From: Prorocentrum cordatum
Lineage: Eukaryota > Sar > Dinophyceae > Prorocentrales > Prorocentraceae
Direction: 5' to 3'
Length of the DNA: 64,000 nt
Assembly: GCA_963575745.1 (NCBI GenBank)
Contig: CAUYUJ010003581.1
Span: 323,798 to 387,797, forward strand
The translations under genes were made by a program, and so were the position numbers. The notes under the pieces are model-generated. The model had not been told where the DNA came from and did not search any database. It worked only from the letters and a program-made list of their open reading frames with translations. Shown in pieces: positions 1 to 12,188 of this stretch (within the stretch, counting starts at the first letter, position 1; every line of letters begins with the position of its first letter).

Positions 1-112
1 TGCACGCGTCCGAGCGGTGCCAAGGAGCGGAGGAGCGGGCAATGCAGTGAGGCTCGTGTGCGCCCCTGCGCAGATGCAAAGGAATTTTGCGCTATGGACT
101 TCACTCCAAGCG
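1..112. other. unassigned sequence at window edge
   Basis: Short stretch before the first MITE. I see no coding signal or repeat in it. Confidence 0.5.
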
Positions 113-271
113 TTTTCTTACAGGGTTGGACCTAAACGTTGTTTTTCGCTTTGCTTTCGTTTTGTTTAGTTTTGCTCTACCTGTTTTCCTGTACCTCCCT
201 CCCAAACAGAAAAAAACAAAACACAGCCGAAGTCCAGCAGAACTGCGCTTAGGTCCAGCCCTGCTTTCTTA
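113..271. mobile_element. hAT-like MITE, copy 1
   Basis: A 143-bp non-coding element spans 121-263. Its ends are inverted repeats of about 18 bp, starting CAGGGTTGGACCTAAACG and ending with the near reverse complement (2 mismatches). The flanking octamers ttttctta (113-120) and ctttctta (264-271) match at 7 of 8 bases, as expected of an 8-bp target-site duplication. CAGGG ends plus 8-bp duplications are typical of the hAT superfamily. The interior is T-rich then A-rich and encodes nothing. A second copy lies at 58753-58892. Confidence 0.75.
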
Positions 272-944
272 AGCAGTAGTCCAGGTCTAGATATACGAGC
301 AGTCTACGAAGAACAGAGGCTCCAAGCAAACGCTCAGGGTCCAATCTAGATGCTTCATTCTTAAACGAAATCTGGAGTCCATGAAATGTGGCGAAATTTA
401 TCGAGATTTCAGATGGGCGTGGTTGTCAACCATGCCCCGGGAAAGAGATTGCCTCCAAATGGGATGGCTCCTCCAGGCCACCACGCGCTCCCGATCGTTC
501 TCGGAATCGGCAAGCGTGGTCAAATTATCCTGGGAAACTTTGGAACGACTGGCGGCCCTATACCGAAATCATGGCGGCCCAGCCAGCGTGCTCGAGAGAC
601 TGTACTTGGCCAGGAAAGTCAATGGAGCGAAAGGAGCAGAGAAGGGAGGGAATCACGGCCTTACGTGGTGCGGAAACGGCACGCTGCAGCATCTCACGAA
701 GGATGCGCAGCACCGTTGGCATAACGAGGAGAAAAAACAGATCTGCAACCGGCGCGGGTCGCGCTAGTCGCACCGGTCGCGCTGGCGGCGCTGGTTGTGC
801 CTACAAGATCCTCTCCAGGATTTTTGTGCCGCGCCAGCCAGCATTTCTGAAACCTGATTTCGGGAAATGCCGAGCCCGATGTTTGGAAACACCTGCGATG
901 ATCCAAATATTCCTTCCAACTCCCACAGCGAGGGCGCCTCATGG
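272..944. other. no recognisable gene
   Basis: Overlapping short open frames exist on both strands, but none shows a recognisable domain, and three plus-strand frames are open over the same bases. I see no repeat structure here. Confidence 0.4.
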
Positions 945-1430
945 GCGGAACCGTACGGCATTCAAAAGATCTGGCCTCTTGTCTGCTGGGTCCTATGCAA
1001 CTCTCAATGAGAATTCCGTGTTTTCGCGTTTTGGACAGACCCGTCTGGCACTGTGAGGTTCCAGCCCAACATCTTCAAATTCCAGCCTCTTGGGTGCTGG
1101 ATCCTTCGTCACAACCAATACACATTCAAAATTGTCCCGATTTGGATGGGCCCGTCCGGCATTTTGAGGCTCCCGTCTGGCGCTTTACGGTTCTGGTCTT
1201 TGAAGTGCTCGATCCTGTGTGAAAAACAATGCTAACTCAATTCTGCGATGCTTTATATTGATCTCTCCGGAATTGTAAGGTTCCCATCCGGCATTTCAAA
1301 TTTCCGCCGTCTTAGGTACTGGACCCCTGGTTAAAAACTGCAAACTAAATGTTTTCATGCTTTGGATTAGCCCCTCCGGCATTGTAAGATTCCGCCCTCC
1401 TGGGCGCTGGATCCACTTGCAAGCAGCTAG
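945..1430. repeat. degenerate tandem repeat, about 110-120 bp unit
   Basis: About four diverged units recur. Each has a CCGGCATT-type core, then a line like gtnaggttcc, then a ctgggtgctggatcc-like end. Spacing and sequence are loose, so this is an old array. Confidence 0.5.
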
Positions 1431-1907
1431 AACCCACCAATGCTTTCAGTCCGGCGACGTGGACTTTCGCGTGGACTCTAGCGGTATTTCAGCTTTCGCG
1501 CCTTTGTCTGCCCCATTGGGGATTGCGGATCATTCTTGTGCCGTTCGTGGCCCTCGTGGTCGGTCTTGGGGTGTTCTGGGGCAACCCTGGGCCGTCTCAG
1601 GGCGCTGTCTGGCTCGTTTGCGCAATCTTTGGGGCCTCCTGGGCGTACGTCTTTCCGAACCAGATTCTTAGAACCGGATCGGGCCCACCTGCGTTGGAAA
1701 TGCGAAGAGCACTGGAACGAACCAAAACGTTACGACGCGCGCTTCCCAGTTCTCCTCGTTTGGGCCCTCGCTGCGCACAGTGCGCTCGCTGTTCGTTCGC
1801 CCGCCCGCCGCGTCTCCTCCGACGGCGTCCATCTCCCACGCTGCACGGAAACCGGGCGGCACGCCCTGCCCGGGCGCCGCCAACCGCGGGAGGCCAGCCC
1901 CGAGGGT
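1431..1907. other. no recognisable gene
   Basis: GC-rich sequence with open frames in several phases at once. Nothing recognisable in it. Confidence 0.35.
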
Positions 1908-1938
1908 CGGAGGAGCAGGAGGAGGGGGAGGAGGAGGA

Positions 1939-1969
<31 letters not shown>

Positions 1970-2052
1970 GAGGAGGAGGAGGAGGAGGAGGAGGAGGAGG
2001 AGGAGGAGGAGGAGGAGGAGGAGGAGGAGGAGGGGGGGGAGAAGAGGAGGAC
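1908..2052. repeat. (GGA)n microsatellite
   Basis: Nearly pure GGA/GAG trinucleotide run with short G runs at its edges. The Glu-, Arg- or Gly-rich frames through it are by-products of the repeat. Confidence 0.95.
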
Positions 2053-2449
2053 TTCCCTGCGAGGTCCAGCTGAGCGCCGCGACCGGCGTGCGGCTGCCCC
2101 CCCCACTTCTGCGCACCCCTCGGGGGCTCCGCTGGGCGCGGCGCGCTCGGGCATACGCTTCGACATCCCCTGCCCGTGCCGTTGGCGACGCCAACTATCT
2201 GATACGCTCTGTACCATCGGCATCTTTTATGGGGTGCCTTGCGGTGCACGACGCGGAAGCTTGGTGCACCACTCACGCCGTGTCTCTGAGCCTGTCCCCC
2301 CCAAGCCTGTCCCCTAAGAAGGAGAGCGCAGCTCAGACACTTGCCGGTCCCGCACGCGTCCTGGCGCGCAAACCGACCTTGGGCACCGTTTGTCCTGGGC
2401 GCTGCCAGGAGTGCGCTCCCCATCCCCCGCCTCATCCTGTGCCCCTTCC
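2053..2449. other. no recognisable gene
   Basis: Spacer between two opposite-orientation purine/pyrimidine microsatellites. No domain or repeat recognised. Confidence 0.35.
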
Positions 2450-2640
2450 CCGCCTCCTCCTTCTCCTCCTCCTCCTCGTCCTCCTCGTCGTCCTTCTCGT
2501 CCTCCTCTTCTCCACGCGCTCCTCCCTCCTTCTCCTCTCCTTCCTCCTCCTCTTCCTCCTCCTCCTCCTCCTCCTCCTCCTCCTCCTCCTCCTCCTCCTC
2601 CTCCCCCTCGTCCTTTTCCTCCTCTTCATCTTCTTCCGCC
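2450..2640. repeat. (CTC)n pyrimidine microsatellite
   Basis: Imperfect CTC/TCC run interrupted by CGTCCT and TTC units. It is in opposite orientation to the GGA run at 1908, so the two could pair as a long imperfect hairpin. Confidence 0.9.
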
Positions 2641-3004
2641 CCCGTCATCTGCTTCTTCCATCCTCCTCCGCCTTCTTCATCTACCTCCTCCCACTACCCG
2701 TCGTCGTCGTCCTTTGCCTCCTCATGCGTCGCCGTTGGCGCAAGCGCCGTAGTCCTGGCCGTCGCCACCATCGTGGTACCGTCTTCGTCGCCGTCGTCCC
2801 TCCCGTCGGCCTCGCTGGTGACATTGGTGGCATGCATATCTGAACCTAGGGCTCGCCCTGGTAATCCTTTCAATGACCACGTTTCTGCTTACCCATTAAT
2901 GGAGAAACAACCAGAGTGGTGGCCGAAGAAACCCAAGGTACCCCGAATACCTGCCAGTCGGGCTTCTGGGCGCGCTACGACTATTGGTATCAGCCGCATA
3001 AGTG

Positions 3005-3325
3005 CAATAAGCCATGGGTGGGCCCAGGGTGAAACCACGGGTAAACCATGGGTGGACCATGGTGGGCCATGGGCAGGCCACGGGCATGCCATGGGTAAGT
3101 TCAATGCGAACTGTGATCAGGCCATCGGTCGGCTATGAGTAGGCCATGGAGAAGCTATGGGTGGGCTATGGGCACGCCATGGGTGGGCCATTGGCAGGCA
3201 ATACGGCGGCCATGAACGGCACATGGGCAAGCCATGGGCAGGCCATGGGCAGGCCATGGGTCGGCCATGGGAGGGCCAGTGGTGGGCTATGGGCAGGGCA
3301 TAGGTGGACCATGGGCAGGAAATGG
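3005..3325. repeat. CCATGGGC/T minisatellite
   Basis: Tandem units of about 10-20 bp built round CCATGGGCAGG and CCATGGGTGGG, with many NcoI-like CCATGG palindromes. Open frames through it in several phases are repeat artefacts. Confidence 0.85.
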
Positions 3326-4228
3326 CGATTACATAGTGGCACTTTTCTCAATCAAGTGGTGTCAACTGTAGCAGTTTGACATAATGCCTGGGGCGGCGAT
3401 GCATATGCCGATGCCGATACCGATCCCCCTCACCCGCAAGAAAGGGCCACCGCGCCAGGCCACCACCCCGCCCGCAAGGGGGGGAGGGCAAAGAAACCCG
3501 ACGTACCCTGAATGCCTGTCAGTTTCGTGGGCTCTCGGTCGCGTGCCCCGAGTGCGCCCACAGCCAGCCTTGTCAGACTGATGGGCGCGCGTGTGCTGTG
3601 CGGGCGGAACAGACAAACTGGCGGGCGAAGAAACCCAAAGTATCCTGCATGCCTGTCAATTTCTCGAGCTCTCGGGCACGCGCCCTGAATGTTGCCGGAT
3701 TTCGGACACCCCTGCGTCTGGGTCAAATACCTCGTGCCAGCCAGCATTGAAACAGTGCCCGCCACAGAAGCACCGACAACAGTAACCGTCACCGCATTGC
3801 TGACGAGTCTTGTACCCTGTGCGAGCGCCTGGCCTCGGGCCGGGCTGCGGCGCCAGGTCCCGGCGCTCGATCGAGGTGATGGACGGGGTGCGGGATCGGG
3901 AGCGGGGGCTCGACCTTGGCCGCGGCCTGGGGCCGAGCTGGCTGCGGTATCGATCGAGCCCGCGGGCGCCGCGGGCGGGCCGCGCGTGGGGGCGGCGCGC
4001 GCACGCGGGGGGCGGGCACATCTTCGGCGTCTTGCCGTCCAGCTCGGGCAGCTCCAGCTGGGGGGGCGCAGGCGCAGCGGGCGACGGCGGCGGCGGAAGG
4101 CGTGGGGCGGCGGCTGTGGCGGGCAGGGGCGGCGGGTGGTCTCCTGGGCACGGCCTCGGGAGAGCGCTATCGTGCCGGCCGCGGGTCTGGAGAACGGGGG
4201 GGGGGATGCACAGGAGGCAGGCAGAGGG
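3326..4228. other. no recognisable gene
   Basis: GC-rich spacer. A short run of GATGCCGATACC-like units occurs near 3405-3425. Long frames on both strands overlap each other and show no recognisable domain. Confidence 0.35.
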
Positions 4229-4312
4229 GGGAGAGGTGCCCTCCTCCTCCTCCTCCTCCTCCTCCTCCTCCTCCTCCTCCTCCTCCCCCTCCTCCCCTTC
4301 CTCCTCCTCGAT
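4229..4312. repeat. (CTC)n microsatellite
   Basis: Trinucleotide CTC run with a few CCC/TTC interruptions. Confidence 0.9.
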
Positions 4313-5144
4313 CCCCCTCCTCCAGTTTTTTGTTCAAGAATGAGAAGATGGGAGCGGACAACAACAATGAAACTCCAGCCGCAACCGCCTGCCGCAAGAT
4401 AGGAAACTAGCACTGCGCACTGAGCGACAGAGAACATAATTCGCACCGGCGGCTCTTGCAATAGCGTCTCCTGGGGGGCTGGGCAAGTTGTTTGGTAAGC
4501 GCTGCCATTCCATTGGACGCAGCAGAAAGGCATACTAGTACTGTGCCCCCCCCTGGAGGCGCATGTCCGAAAACCGAACACATATCACGAACATATTGCA
4601 GCAGGGGCCTGACCGCAAGAAGCCTTCCACACGAAACCCGACCCTGCGACCCCAGGACGCTCATCGGTTTCTGGTGTGGGAACGCCCCGCTCTCCTCGGC
4701 AACACCGTCGAAGCCCAAGAAACCCAGGGGGCACCCTGGAGGCAAGCAGGGGGGCTTCTTGGCACGTGCCCCCGGCCCGCGGCTGCCCCCGCGCGCACTG
4801 GGCTGCCGCACGCGGCATGTCCCACCACCGGCGCCCGCCTAGCATCGCAGGGACTCCAGGAGAGCCGTCCTGGAGAGACGCCTGGGGTGGAGCGGCGTCA
4901 CCCCGAACGTACGGATACCGTGTGCGCGGCGTCACCCCGAACGGTCGGTGCCGAAATGGTCTGCGCGGCCACCGAGCCATTATACTATAGGACTTCGGAG
5001 CGCGCCGCGGCGCCCCACTGGGGGGCCGACGCGCACGCACAGCGCAAGGTCTTTCCCCACCTTCCTTGCTTGGGTACTCTTCTTGAACAGGGCACTGCTC
5101 GCGCGTCCTTTCTCCCGCCTCCTCCCTCCTCCTGCCCTCTCTTC
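4313..5144. other. no recognisable gene
   Basis: Mixed-composition spacer up to the satellite block. I see no domain, RNA gene or repeat I can name. Confidence 0.35.
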
Positions 5145-6815
5145 GCCGTCCCTGGGGGGCTGCGACCTGCGAAACTGCGGCCACTTTCGAGGGCTGCTGG
5201 TGGGTCCAGCGGGGTGAGGCACCGCGCAGACTCGAGGTAGACCTCGCCGTCCCTGGGTTGCTGCGACCTGCGAAACGGTCGCCACTTTCGAGGTCTGCTG
5301 GTGGGTCCAGCGGAGTGAGGCACCGCGCAGACCCGAGGTAGACCTCGCCGTCCCTGGGGGGCTGCGACCTGCGAAACTGTTGTCACTTTCGAAGGCTGCT
5401 GGTGGGCCCAGCGAAGTGAGGCACCGCACAGACCCGATGTAGACCTCGCCGCCCCTGGGGTGCTGAGACCTGCGAAACTGTCGCCACTTTCGAGGGCTGC
5501 TGGTGAGTCCAGCGGAGTGAGGCACCGCGCAGACCCGAGGTAGACCTCGCCGTCCCTGGGCGGCTGCGACCTGCGAAACCGTCGCCACTTTCGAAGACTG
5601 CTGGTGGGTCCAGGGGAGTGAGGCATCGCGCAGACTCGAGGTAGACCTCGCCGCCCCTGGGGGGCTGCGACCGGCGAAACTGTCGCCACTTTCGAGGGCT
5701 GCTGGTGGGTCCAGCGGGGTGAGGCACCGCGCAGACTCGAGGTAGACCTCGCCGTCCCTGGGGGGGCGGCGAGAAACTGCCGCCGCTTTCGAGGGCTGCT
5801 GGTGGGTCCAGCGGAGTGAGGCACCGCACAGACCCGATGTAGACCTCGCCGCCCCTGGGGTGCTGCGACCTGCGAAGCTGCCGCCACTTTCGAGGGCTGC
5901 TGGTGGGTCCAGAGGCACCCCGCAGACCTGAGGTAGACCTCGCCGTCCCTGGGGGGCTGCGACCTGCGAAACGGTCGCCACTTTCGAACGCTGCTGGTGG
6001 GTCCAGCGGAGTGAAGCACCGCGCAGACCTGAGGTCGACCTCGCCGTCCCTGGGGGGCTGCGACCTGCGAAACTGCCGCCACTTTCGAGGGCTGCTGGTG
6101 GGTCCAGCGGAGTGAGGCACCGCGCAGACCCGAGGTGGACCTCGCCGTCCCTGGGGGGCTGCGACCTGCGAAACTGCCGCCGCTTTCGAGGGCTGCTGGT
6201 CGGTCCAGCGGAGTGAGGCACCGCACAGACCCGATGTAGACCTCGCCGCCCCTGGGGTGCTGCGACCTGCGAAACTGTCGCCACTTTCGAGGGCTGCTGG
6301 TGGGTCCAGCGGAGTGAGGCACCGCGCAGACCCGAGGTAGACCTCGCCGTCCCTGGGGGGCTGCGACCTGCGAAACTGTTGTCACTTTCGAAGGCTGCTG
6401 GTGGGCCCAGCGAAGTGAGGCACCGCGCAGACCTGCGCGAGACCTCGCCGTCCTTGGTGGGCTGCGATCTGCGAAACGGTCGCCACTTTCGAGGGCTGCA
6501 GGTGGGTCCAACGGAGTGAGGTACCGCGCAGACCTGATGTAGACCTCGCCGTCCCTGGGGGGCTGCGACCTGCGAAACGGTCGTCACTTTCGAGGGCCGC
6601 CGGTGGGTCCAACAGAGTGAAGCACCGTGCAGACCTGAGGCAGACCTCGCCGTCCCTGGGGGGCTGCGACCTGCGAAACGGTCGCCACTTTCGAGGTCTG
6701 CTGGTGGGTCCAGCGGGGTGAGGCACCGCGCAAACCTGAGGTAGACCTCGCCGTCCCTGGGGGGCTGCGACCTGCGAAACTGTTGTCACTTTCGAGGGCT
6801 GCTGGTGGGTCCAGC

Positions 6816-8689
6816 GGAGTGAGGCACCGCGCAGACCTGAGGTAGACCTCGCCGTCCCTGGGGGGCTGCGACCTGCGAGACTGTCGCCACTTTCGAAGGC
6901 TGCTGGTGGGCCCAGCGGAGTGAGGCACCGCGCAGACCTGAGGTAGACCTCGCCGTCCCTGGGGGGCTGCGACCTGCGAAACGGTCGCCTCTTTCGGGGG
7001 CCGCCGGTGGGTTCAACGGGGTGAGGCACCGCGGAAACCTGAGCGAGACCTCGCCGTCCCTGGGGGGCTGCGACCTGCGAAACGAGGGCCGCCGGTGGGT
7101 CCAACAGAGTGAAGCACCGTGCAGACCTGAGGCAGACCTCGCCGTCCCTGGGGGGCTGCGACCTGCGAAACGGTCGCCACTTTCGAGGTCTGCTGGTGGG
7201 TCCAGCGGGGTGAGGCACCGCGCAAACCTGAGGTAGACCTCGCCGTCCCTGGGGGGCTGCGACCTGCGAAACTGTTGTCACTTTCGAGGGCTGCTGGTGG
7301 GTCCAGCGGAGTGAGGCACCGCGCAGACCTGAGGTAGACCTCGCCGTCCCTGGGGGGGCGAGACTGTCGCCACTTTCGAAGGCTGCTGGTGGGCCCAGCG
7401 GAGTGAGGCACCGCGCAGACCTGAAGTAGACCTCGCCGTCCCTGGGGGGCTGCGACCTGCGAAACGGTCGCCACTTTCGGGGGCCGCCGGTGGGTCCAAC
7501 GGGGTGAGGCACCGCGCAAACCTGAGGTAGACCTCGCCGTCACTGGGGGGCTGCGACCTGCGAAACGAGGGCTGCTGGTGGGTCCAGCGGAATGAAGCAC
7601 CGCGCAGACCTGAGGTAGACCTCGCCGTCCTTGGGGGGCTGCGACCTGCGAAACTGTCGCCACTTTCGAAGGCCGCTGGTGGGTCCAGCGGGGTGAGGCA
7701 CCGCGCAGACCTGAGGTTGACCTCGCCGTCCCTGGGGGGCTGCGACCGGCGAAACTGTCGCCACTTTCGAGGGCTGCTGGTGGGTCCAGCGGAGTGAGGC
7801 ACCGCGCAAACCTGCGGTAGACCTCGCCGTCACTGGGGGGCTGCATGGGGCTGCGATCTGCAAAACTGTCGCCACTTTCGAGGGCTGCTGGTGGGTCCAG
7901 CGGAGTGAGGCACCGCGCGGACCTGAGGTAGACCTCGCCGTCCCTGGGGGCTGCGATCTGCAAAACCGGCGCCACTTTCGAGGGCTGCAGGTGGGTTCAG
8001 CGGGGTGAGGCACCGCGCAGACCTGAGGTAGACCTCGCCGTCCCTGGGGGGCTGCGATCTGCAAAACTGTCGCCACTTTCGAGGGCTGCTGGTGGGTCCA
8101 GCGGAGTGAGGCACCGCGCAAACCTGAGGTAGACCTCGCCGTCACTGGGGGGCTGCATGGGGCTGCGATCTGCAAAACTGTCGCCACTTTCGAGGGCTGC
8201 TGGTGGGTCCAGCGGAGTGAGGCACCGCGCGGACCTGAGGTAGACCTCGCCGTCCTTGGGGGGCTGCGATCTGCAAAACCTGCGCCACTTTCGAGGGCTG
8301 CAGGTGGGTCCAGCGGGGTGAGGCACCGCGCAGACCTGAGGTAGACCTCGCCGTCCCTGGGGGGCTGCGATCTGCGAAACTGTCGCCACTTTCGAGGGCT
8401 GCTGGTGTGCTCGCCACTTTCGAGGGCTGCTGGTGGGTCCAGCGGAGTGAGACACCGCGCGGGCCTGAGCGTGACCTCGCCGTCCCTGGGGGGCTGCGAC
8501 CTGCGAGACTGTCGCCTCTTTCGGGGGCCGCTGGTGGGTCCAGCGGAGTGAAGCACCGCGCAGACCTGACGTAGACCTCGCCGTCCCTGGGGGGCTGCGA
8601 TCTGCGAAATGGTCGCCACTTTCGAAGGCTGCTGGTGGGTCCAGCGGAGTGAGGCACCGCGCAGACCTGAGGTAGACCTCGCCGTCCCT
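6816..8689. repeat. higher-order repeat block inside the satellite, copy 1
   Basis: A run of satellite units ending at the landmark cctggagggcttacgacc (about 8689) recurs about 1874 bp downstream at 10563, with the same sequence of truncated and variant units before it. The last 700-800 bp are nearly identical in the two copies. The left border is approximate. Confidence 0.6.
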
Positions 8690-10563
8690 GGAGGGCTTAC
8701 GACCTGCGACACGGTCGCCACTTTCGAGGGCTGCTAGTGGGTCCAGCGGGGTAAGGCACCGCGCAGACCTGAGGTAGACCTCGCCGTCCCTGGGGGGCTG
8801 CGACCTGCGACACGGTCGTCATTTTCGAGGGCTGCTGGTGGGCTCGCCACTTTCGAAGGCTGCTGGTGGGTCCAGTGGGGTAAGGCACCGCGCGGGCCTG
8901 AGCGTGACCTCGCCGTCCCTGGGGGGCTGCGACCTGCGAGACTGTCGCCTCTTTCGGGGGCCGCTGGTGGGTCCAGCGGAGTGAAGCACCGCGCAGACCT
9001 GAGGCAGACCTCGCCGTCCCTGGGTGGCTGCGACCTGCGAAACTGTCGCCACTTTCGAGGTCTGCTGGTGGGTCCAGCGGGGTGAGGCACCGCGCAAACC
9101 TGAGGTAGACCTCGCCGTCCCTGGGGGGGCTGCGACCTGCGAAACTGTTGTCACTTTCGAGGGCTGCTGGTGGGTCCAGCGGAGTGAGGCACCGCGCAGA
9201 CCTGAGGTAGACCTCGCCGTCCCTGGGGGGGCGAGACTGTCGCCACTTTCGAAGGCTGCTGGTGGGCCCAGCGGAGTGAGGCACCGCGCAGACCTGAGGT
9301 AGACCTCGCCGTCCCTGGGGGGCTGCGACCTGCGACACGGTCGCCACTTTCGGGGGCCGCCGGTGGGTCCAACGGGGTGAGGCACCGCGCAAACCTGAGC
9401 GAGACCTCGCCGTCCTTGGGGGGCTGCGACCTGCGAAACGATGGCTGCTGGTGGGTCCAGCGGAGTGAAGCACCGCGCAGACCTGAGGTAGACCTCGCCG
9501 TCCTTGGGGGGCTGCGACCTGCGAAACTGTCGCCACTTTCGAGGGCTGCTGGTGGGTCCAACGGAGTGAGGTACCGCGCAGACCTGAGGTTGACCTCGCC
9601 GTCCCTGGGGGGCTGCGACCGGCGAAACTGTCGCCACTTTCGAGGGCTGCTGGTGGGTCCAGCGGAGTGAGGCACCGCGCAAACCTGAGGTAGACCTCGC
9701 CGTCACTGGGGGGCTGCATGGGGCTGCGATCTGCAAAACTGTCGCCACTTTCGAGGGCTGCTAGTGGGTCCAGCGGAGTGAGGCACCGCGCGGACCTGAG
9801 GTAGACCTCGCCGTCCTTGGGGGGCTGCGATCTGCAAAACCGGCGCCACTTTCGAGGGCTGCAGGTGGGTCCAGCGGGGTGAGGCACCGCGCAGACCTGA
9901 GGTTGACCTCGCCGTCCCTGGGGGGCTGCGACCGGCGAAACTGTCGCCACTTTCGAGGGCTGCTGGTGGGTCCAGCGGAGTGAGGCACCGCGCAAACCTG
10001 AGGTAGACCTCGCCGTCACTGGGGGGCTGCATGGGGCTGCGATCTGCAAAACTGTCGCCACTTTCGAGGGCTGCTGGTGGGTCCAGCGGAGTGAGGCACC
10101 GCGCGGACCTGAGGTAGACCTCGCCGTCCTTGGGGGGCTGCGATCTGCAAAACCGGCGCCACTTTCGAGGGCTGCAGGTGGGTTCAGCGGGGTGAGGCAC
10201 CGCGCAGACCTGAGGTAGACCTCGCCGTCCCTGGGGGGCTGCGATCTGCGAAACTGTCGCCACTTTCGAGGGCTGCTGGTGTGCTCGCCACTTTCGAGGG
10301 CTGCTGGTGGGTCCAGCGGAGTGAGACACCGCGCGGGCCTGAGCGTGACCTCGCCGTCCCTGGGGGGCTGCGACCTGCGAGACTGTCGCCTCTTTCGGGG
10401 GCCGCTGGTGGGTCCAGCGGAGTGAAGCACCGCGCAGACCTGACGTAGACCTCGCCGTCCCTGGGGGGCTGCGATCTGCGAAATGGTCGCCACTTTCGAA
10501 GGCTGCTGGTGGGTCCAGCGGAGTGAGGCACCGCGCAGACCTGAGGTAGACCTCGCCGTCCCT
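8690..10563. repeat. higher-order repeat block inside the satellite, copy 2
   Basis: Second copy of the satellite block, offset about 1874 bp. Shared variant landmarks include the clipped unit ctgctggtgtgctcgcc (about 8400 and 10274) and the gcatggggctgcgatc inserts. Confidence 0.6.
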
Positions 10564-10798
10564 GGAGGGCTTACGACCTGCGACACGGTCGCCACTTTCG
10601 AGGGCTGCTAGTGGGTCCAGCGGGGTAAGGCACCGCGCAGACCTGAGGTAGACCTCGCCGTCCCTGGGGGGCTGCGACCTGCGACACGGTCGTCATTTTC
10701 GAGGGCTGCTGGTGGGCTCGCCACTTTCGAAGGCTGCTGGTGGGTCCAGTGGAGTGAGGTACCGCGCGGACCAGAGCGTGACCTCGCCGTCCCTGGGC

Positions 10799-11154
10799 GG
10801 CCATGTCATGTTGTTGCTGCCCCGCCGACGTCTCAAGCCCCTTGCCCACAATCTCTTTTTTGACCTTGCGTCTTCCTTCGTGACATAAGAGAGCTGGAAG
10901 CGAAGCAACCAAAACCGGTAGCCCCGCGGTTGTATCAGTCAAGCTGGCCACCCCGCCTGGCCCGCGAGCTTGGGCATAACATGCAAAGTGTGATCTGGAC
11001 GGTTATAAAGGAATCCGCGTTGTGCGATGTAGGGAGCGCCTCGTCCTCCCTGGCCGACTCCTCGGACTGTGAAATGAAGACGTCCTGGCGACCTTGCTCG
11101 ACGCGAACCCAAACTTTGGCAACAACGGAAGCAGAACATTAGCCTGGCGAGTGC
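10799..11154. other. unique spacer between two satellites
   Basis: About 350 bp of non-repetitive sequence joining the 101-bp and 77-bp arrays. No gene recognised. Confidence 0.4.
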
Positions 11155-12188
11155 CGCTTTGTGGGTACCGCTTTCGGTGGAGCTCCCTATCGGGCCACGA
11201 AACGTGCGAGGGGTGCGCCGAAATCGGTGGCGCGGACGCATGTGGACACCGCCACTGGAGCCTTCGGTGGAGCTCCCAATGGGGCCACGAAGCGTTGCCA
11301 TGGGTGGGGGAGACGCATGCGGACTCTGCCACTGCAGCCTTCGGTGGAGCTCCCTATGGGGCCACAAAACATTGTCCTGGGTGGGGGAGACGCATGCAGC
11401 CTATGCCGCTGGAGCGTTCGGTGGAGCTCTCCATGGGGCCACGAAGCGCTGTCCTGGGTGGCGTTGACGCATGCGGCCCGTGCCACTGGAGCCTACGGTG
11501 GAGCTCCCTATGGGGCCACGAAGCGCTGTCCTGGGTGGCGTCGACGCATGCGGCCTGTGCCACTGCAGCCTTCGGTGGAGCTCCCTATGGGGCCACGAAG
11601 CGCTGTCCTGGGTGGCGTTGACGCATGCGGACCCTGCCACTGCAGCCTTCGGTGGGGTTCCCTAGGGGGCTACGAACCGTGTGAGGGGTGTGCCTACATG
11701 GGTGGCGTTGACGCATGCGGCCTGTGCCACTCTGGAGCCTTCGGTGGAGCTCTCTATGGGGCCACGAAGCGCTGTCCTGGGTGGCGTTGACGCATGCGGC
11801 CTGTGCCACTGGAGCCTTCGGTGGAGCTCCCAATGGGGCCACGAAGCGCTGTCCCGGGTGGCGTTGACGCATACGGAGCTCTCTATGGGGCCACGAAGCG
11901 CTGTCCTGGGTGGCGTTGACGCATGCGGCCTGTGCCAGTGGAGCCTTCGGTGGAGCTCCCTATGGGGCCACGTAACGCTGTCCTGGGTGGCGTTGGCGCA
12001 TGCGGACCCTGCCACTGGAGCCCTTCGGTGGAGCTCCCTATGGGGCCACGAAGCGCTGCCCTGGGTGGCGTCAACGCATGCGGCCTGTGCCACTGGAGCC
12101 TTCGGTGGAGCCCCCCTATGGGGCCACGAAGCGCTGTCCTGGGTGGCGTCGACGCATGCGGCCTGTGCCACTGAAGCCTTCGGTGGAG
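11155..12188. repeat. satellite array, 77-bp unit, about 13 copies
   Basis: Units carry, in order, ccttcggtggagctcc, tatggggccacgaagcgc, tgtcctgggtggcgt and gacgcatgcggcctgtgcc. Most are 77 bp, some truncated. Frames are open on both strands only because the unit has few stops. Confidence 0.93.

Larger units (their letters stand above)
5145..10798. repeat. satellite array, about 101-bp unit, more than 50 copies
   Basis: About 5.6 kb of head-to-tail units. Each reads roughly: gacctcgccgtccctgggg, ctgcgacctgcgaaac, cgccactttcgagggctgc, tgggtccagcggagtgaggc, accgcgcagacctgaggta. Unit length is close to 101 bp, with many truncated units. The minus strand has no stop in any of its three phases over most units, so reading frames of 500-630 codons appear. 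Because 101 is not a multiple of three, these cycle through three peptide phases per 303 bp. I regard them as satellite artefacts. A relative of this unit lies inverted at 35.83-36.12 kb. Confidence 0.93.

Noticed and set aside
3405-3425. Short gatgccgatacc repeat as a regulatory site
   Set aside because: Too short, and nothing around it suggests a function.
4980-10951. Minus-strand reading frames of 376-632 codons
   Set aside because: They are made only of 101-bp satellite units cycling through three phases; no domain, and the same peptides appear in shifted copies.
5145-12188. CRISPR array
   Set aside because: The repeats are contiguous satellites with no unique spacers, in a eukaryotic setting.
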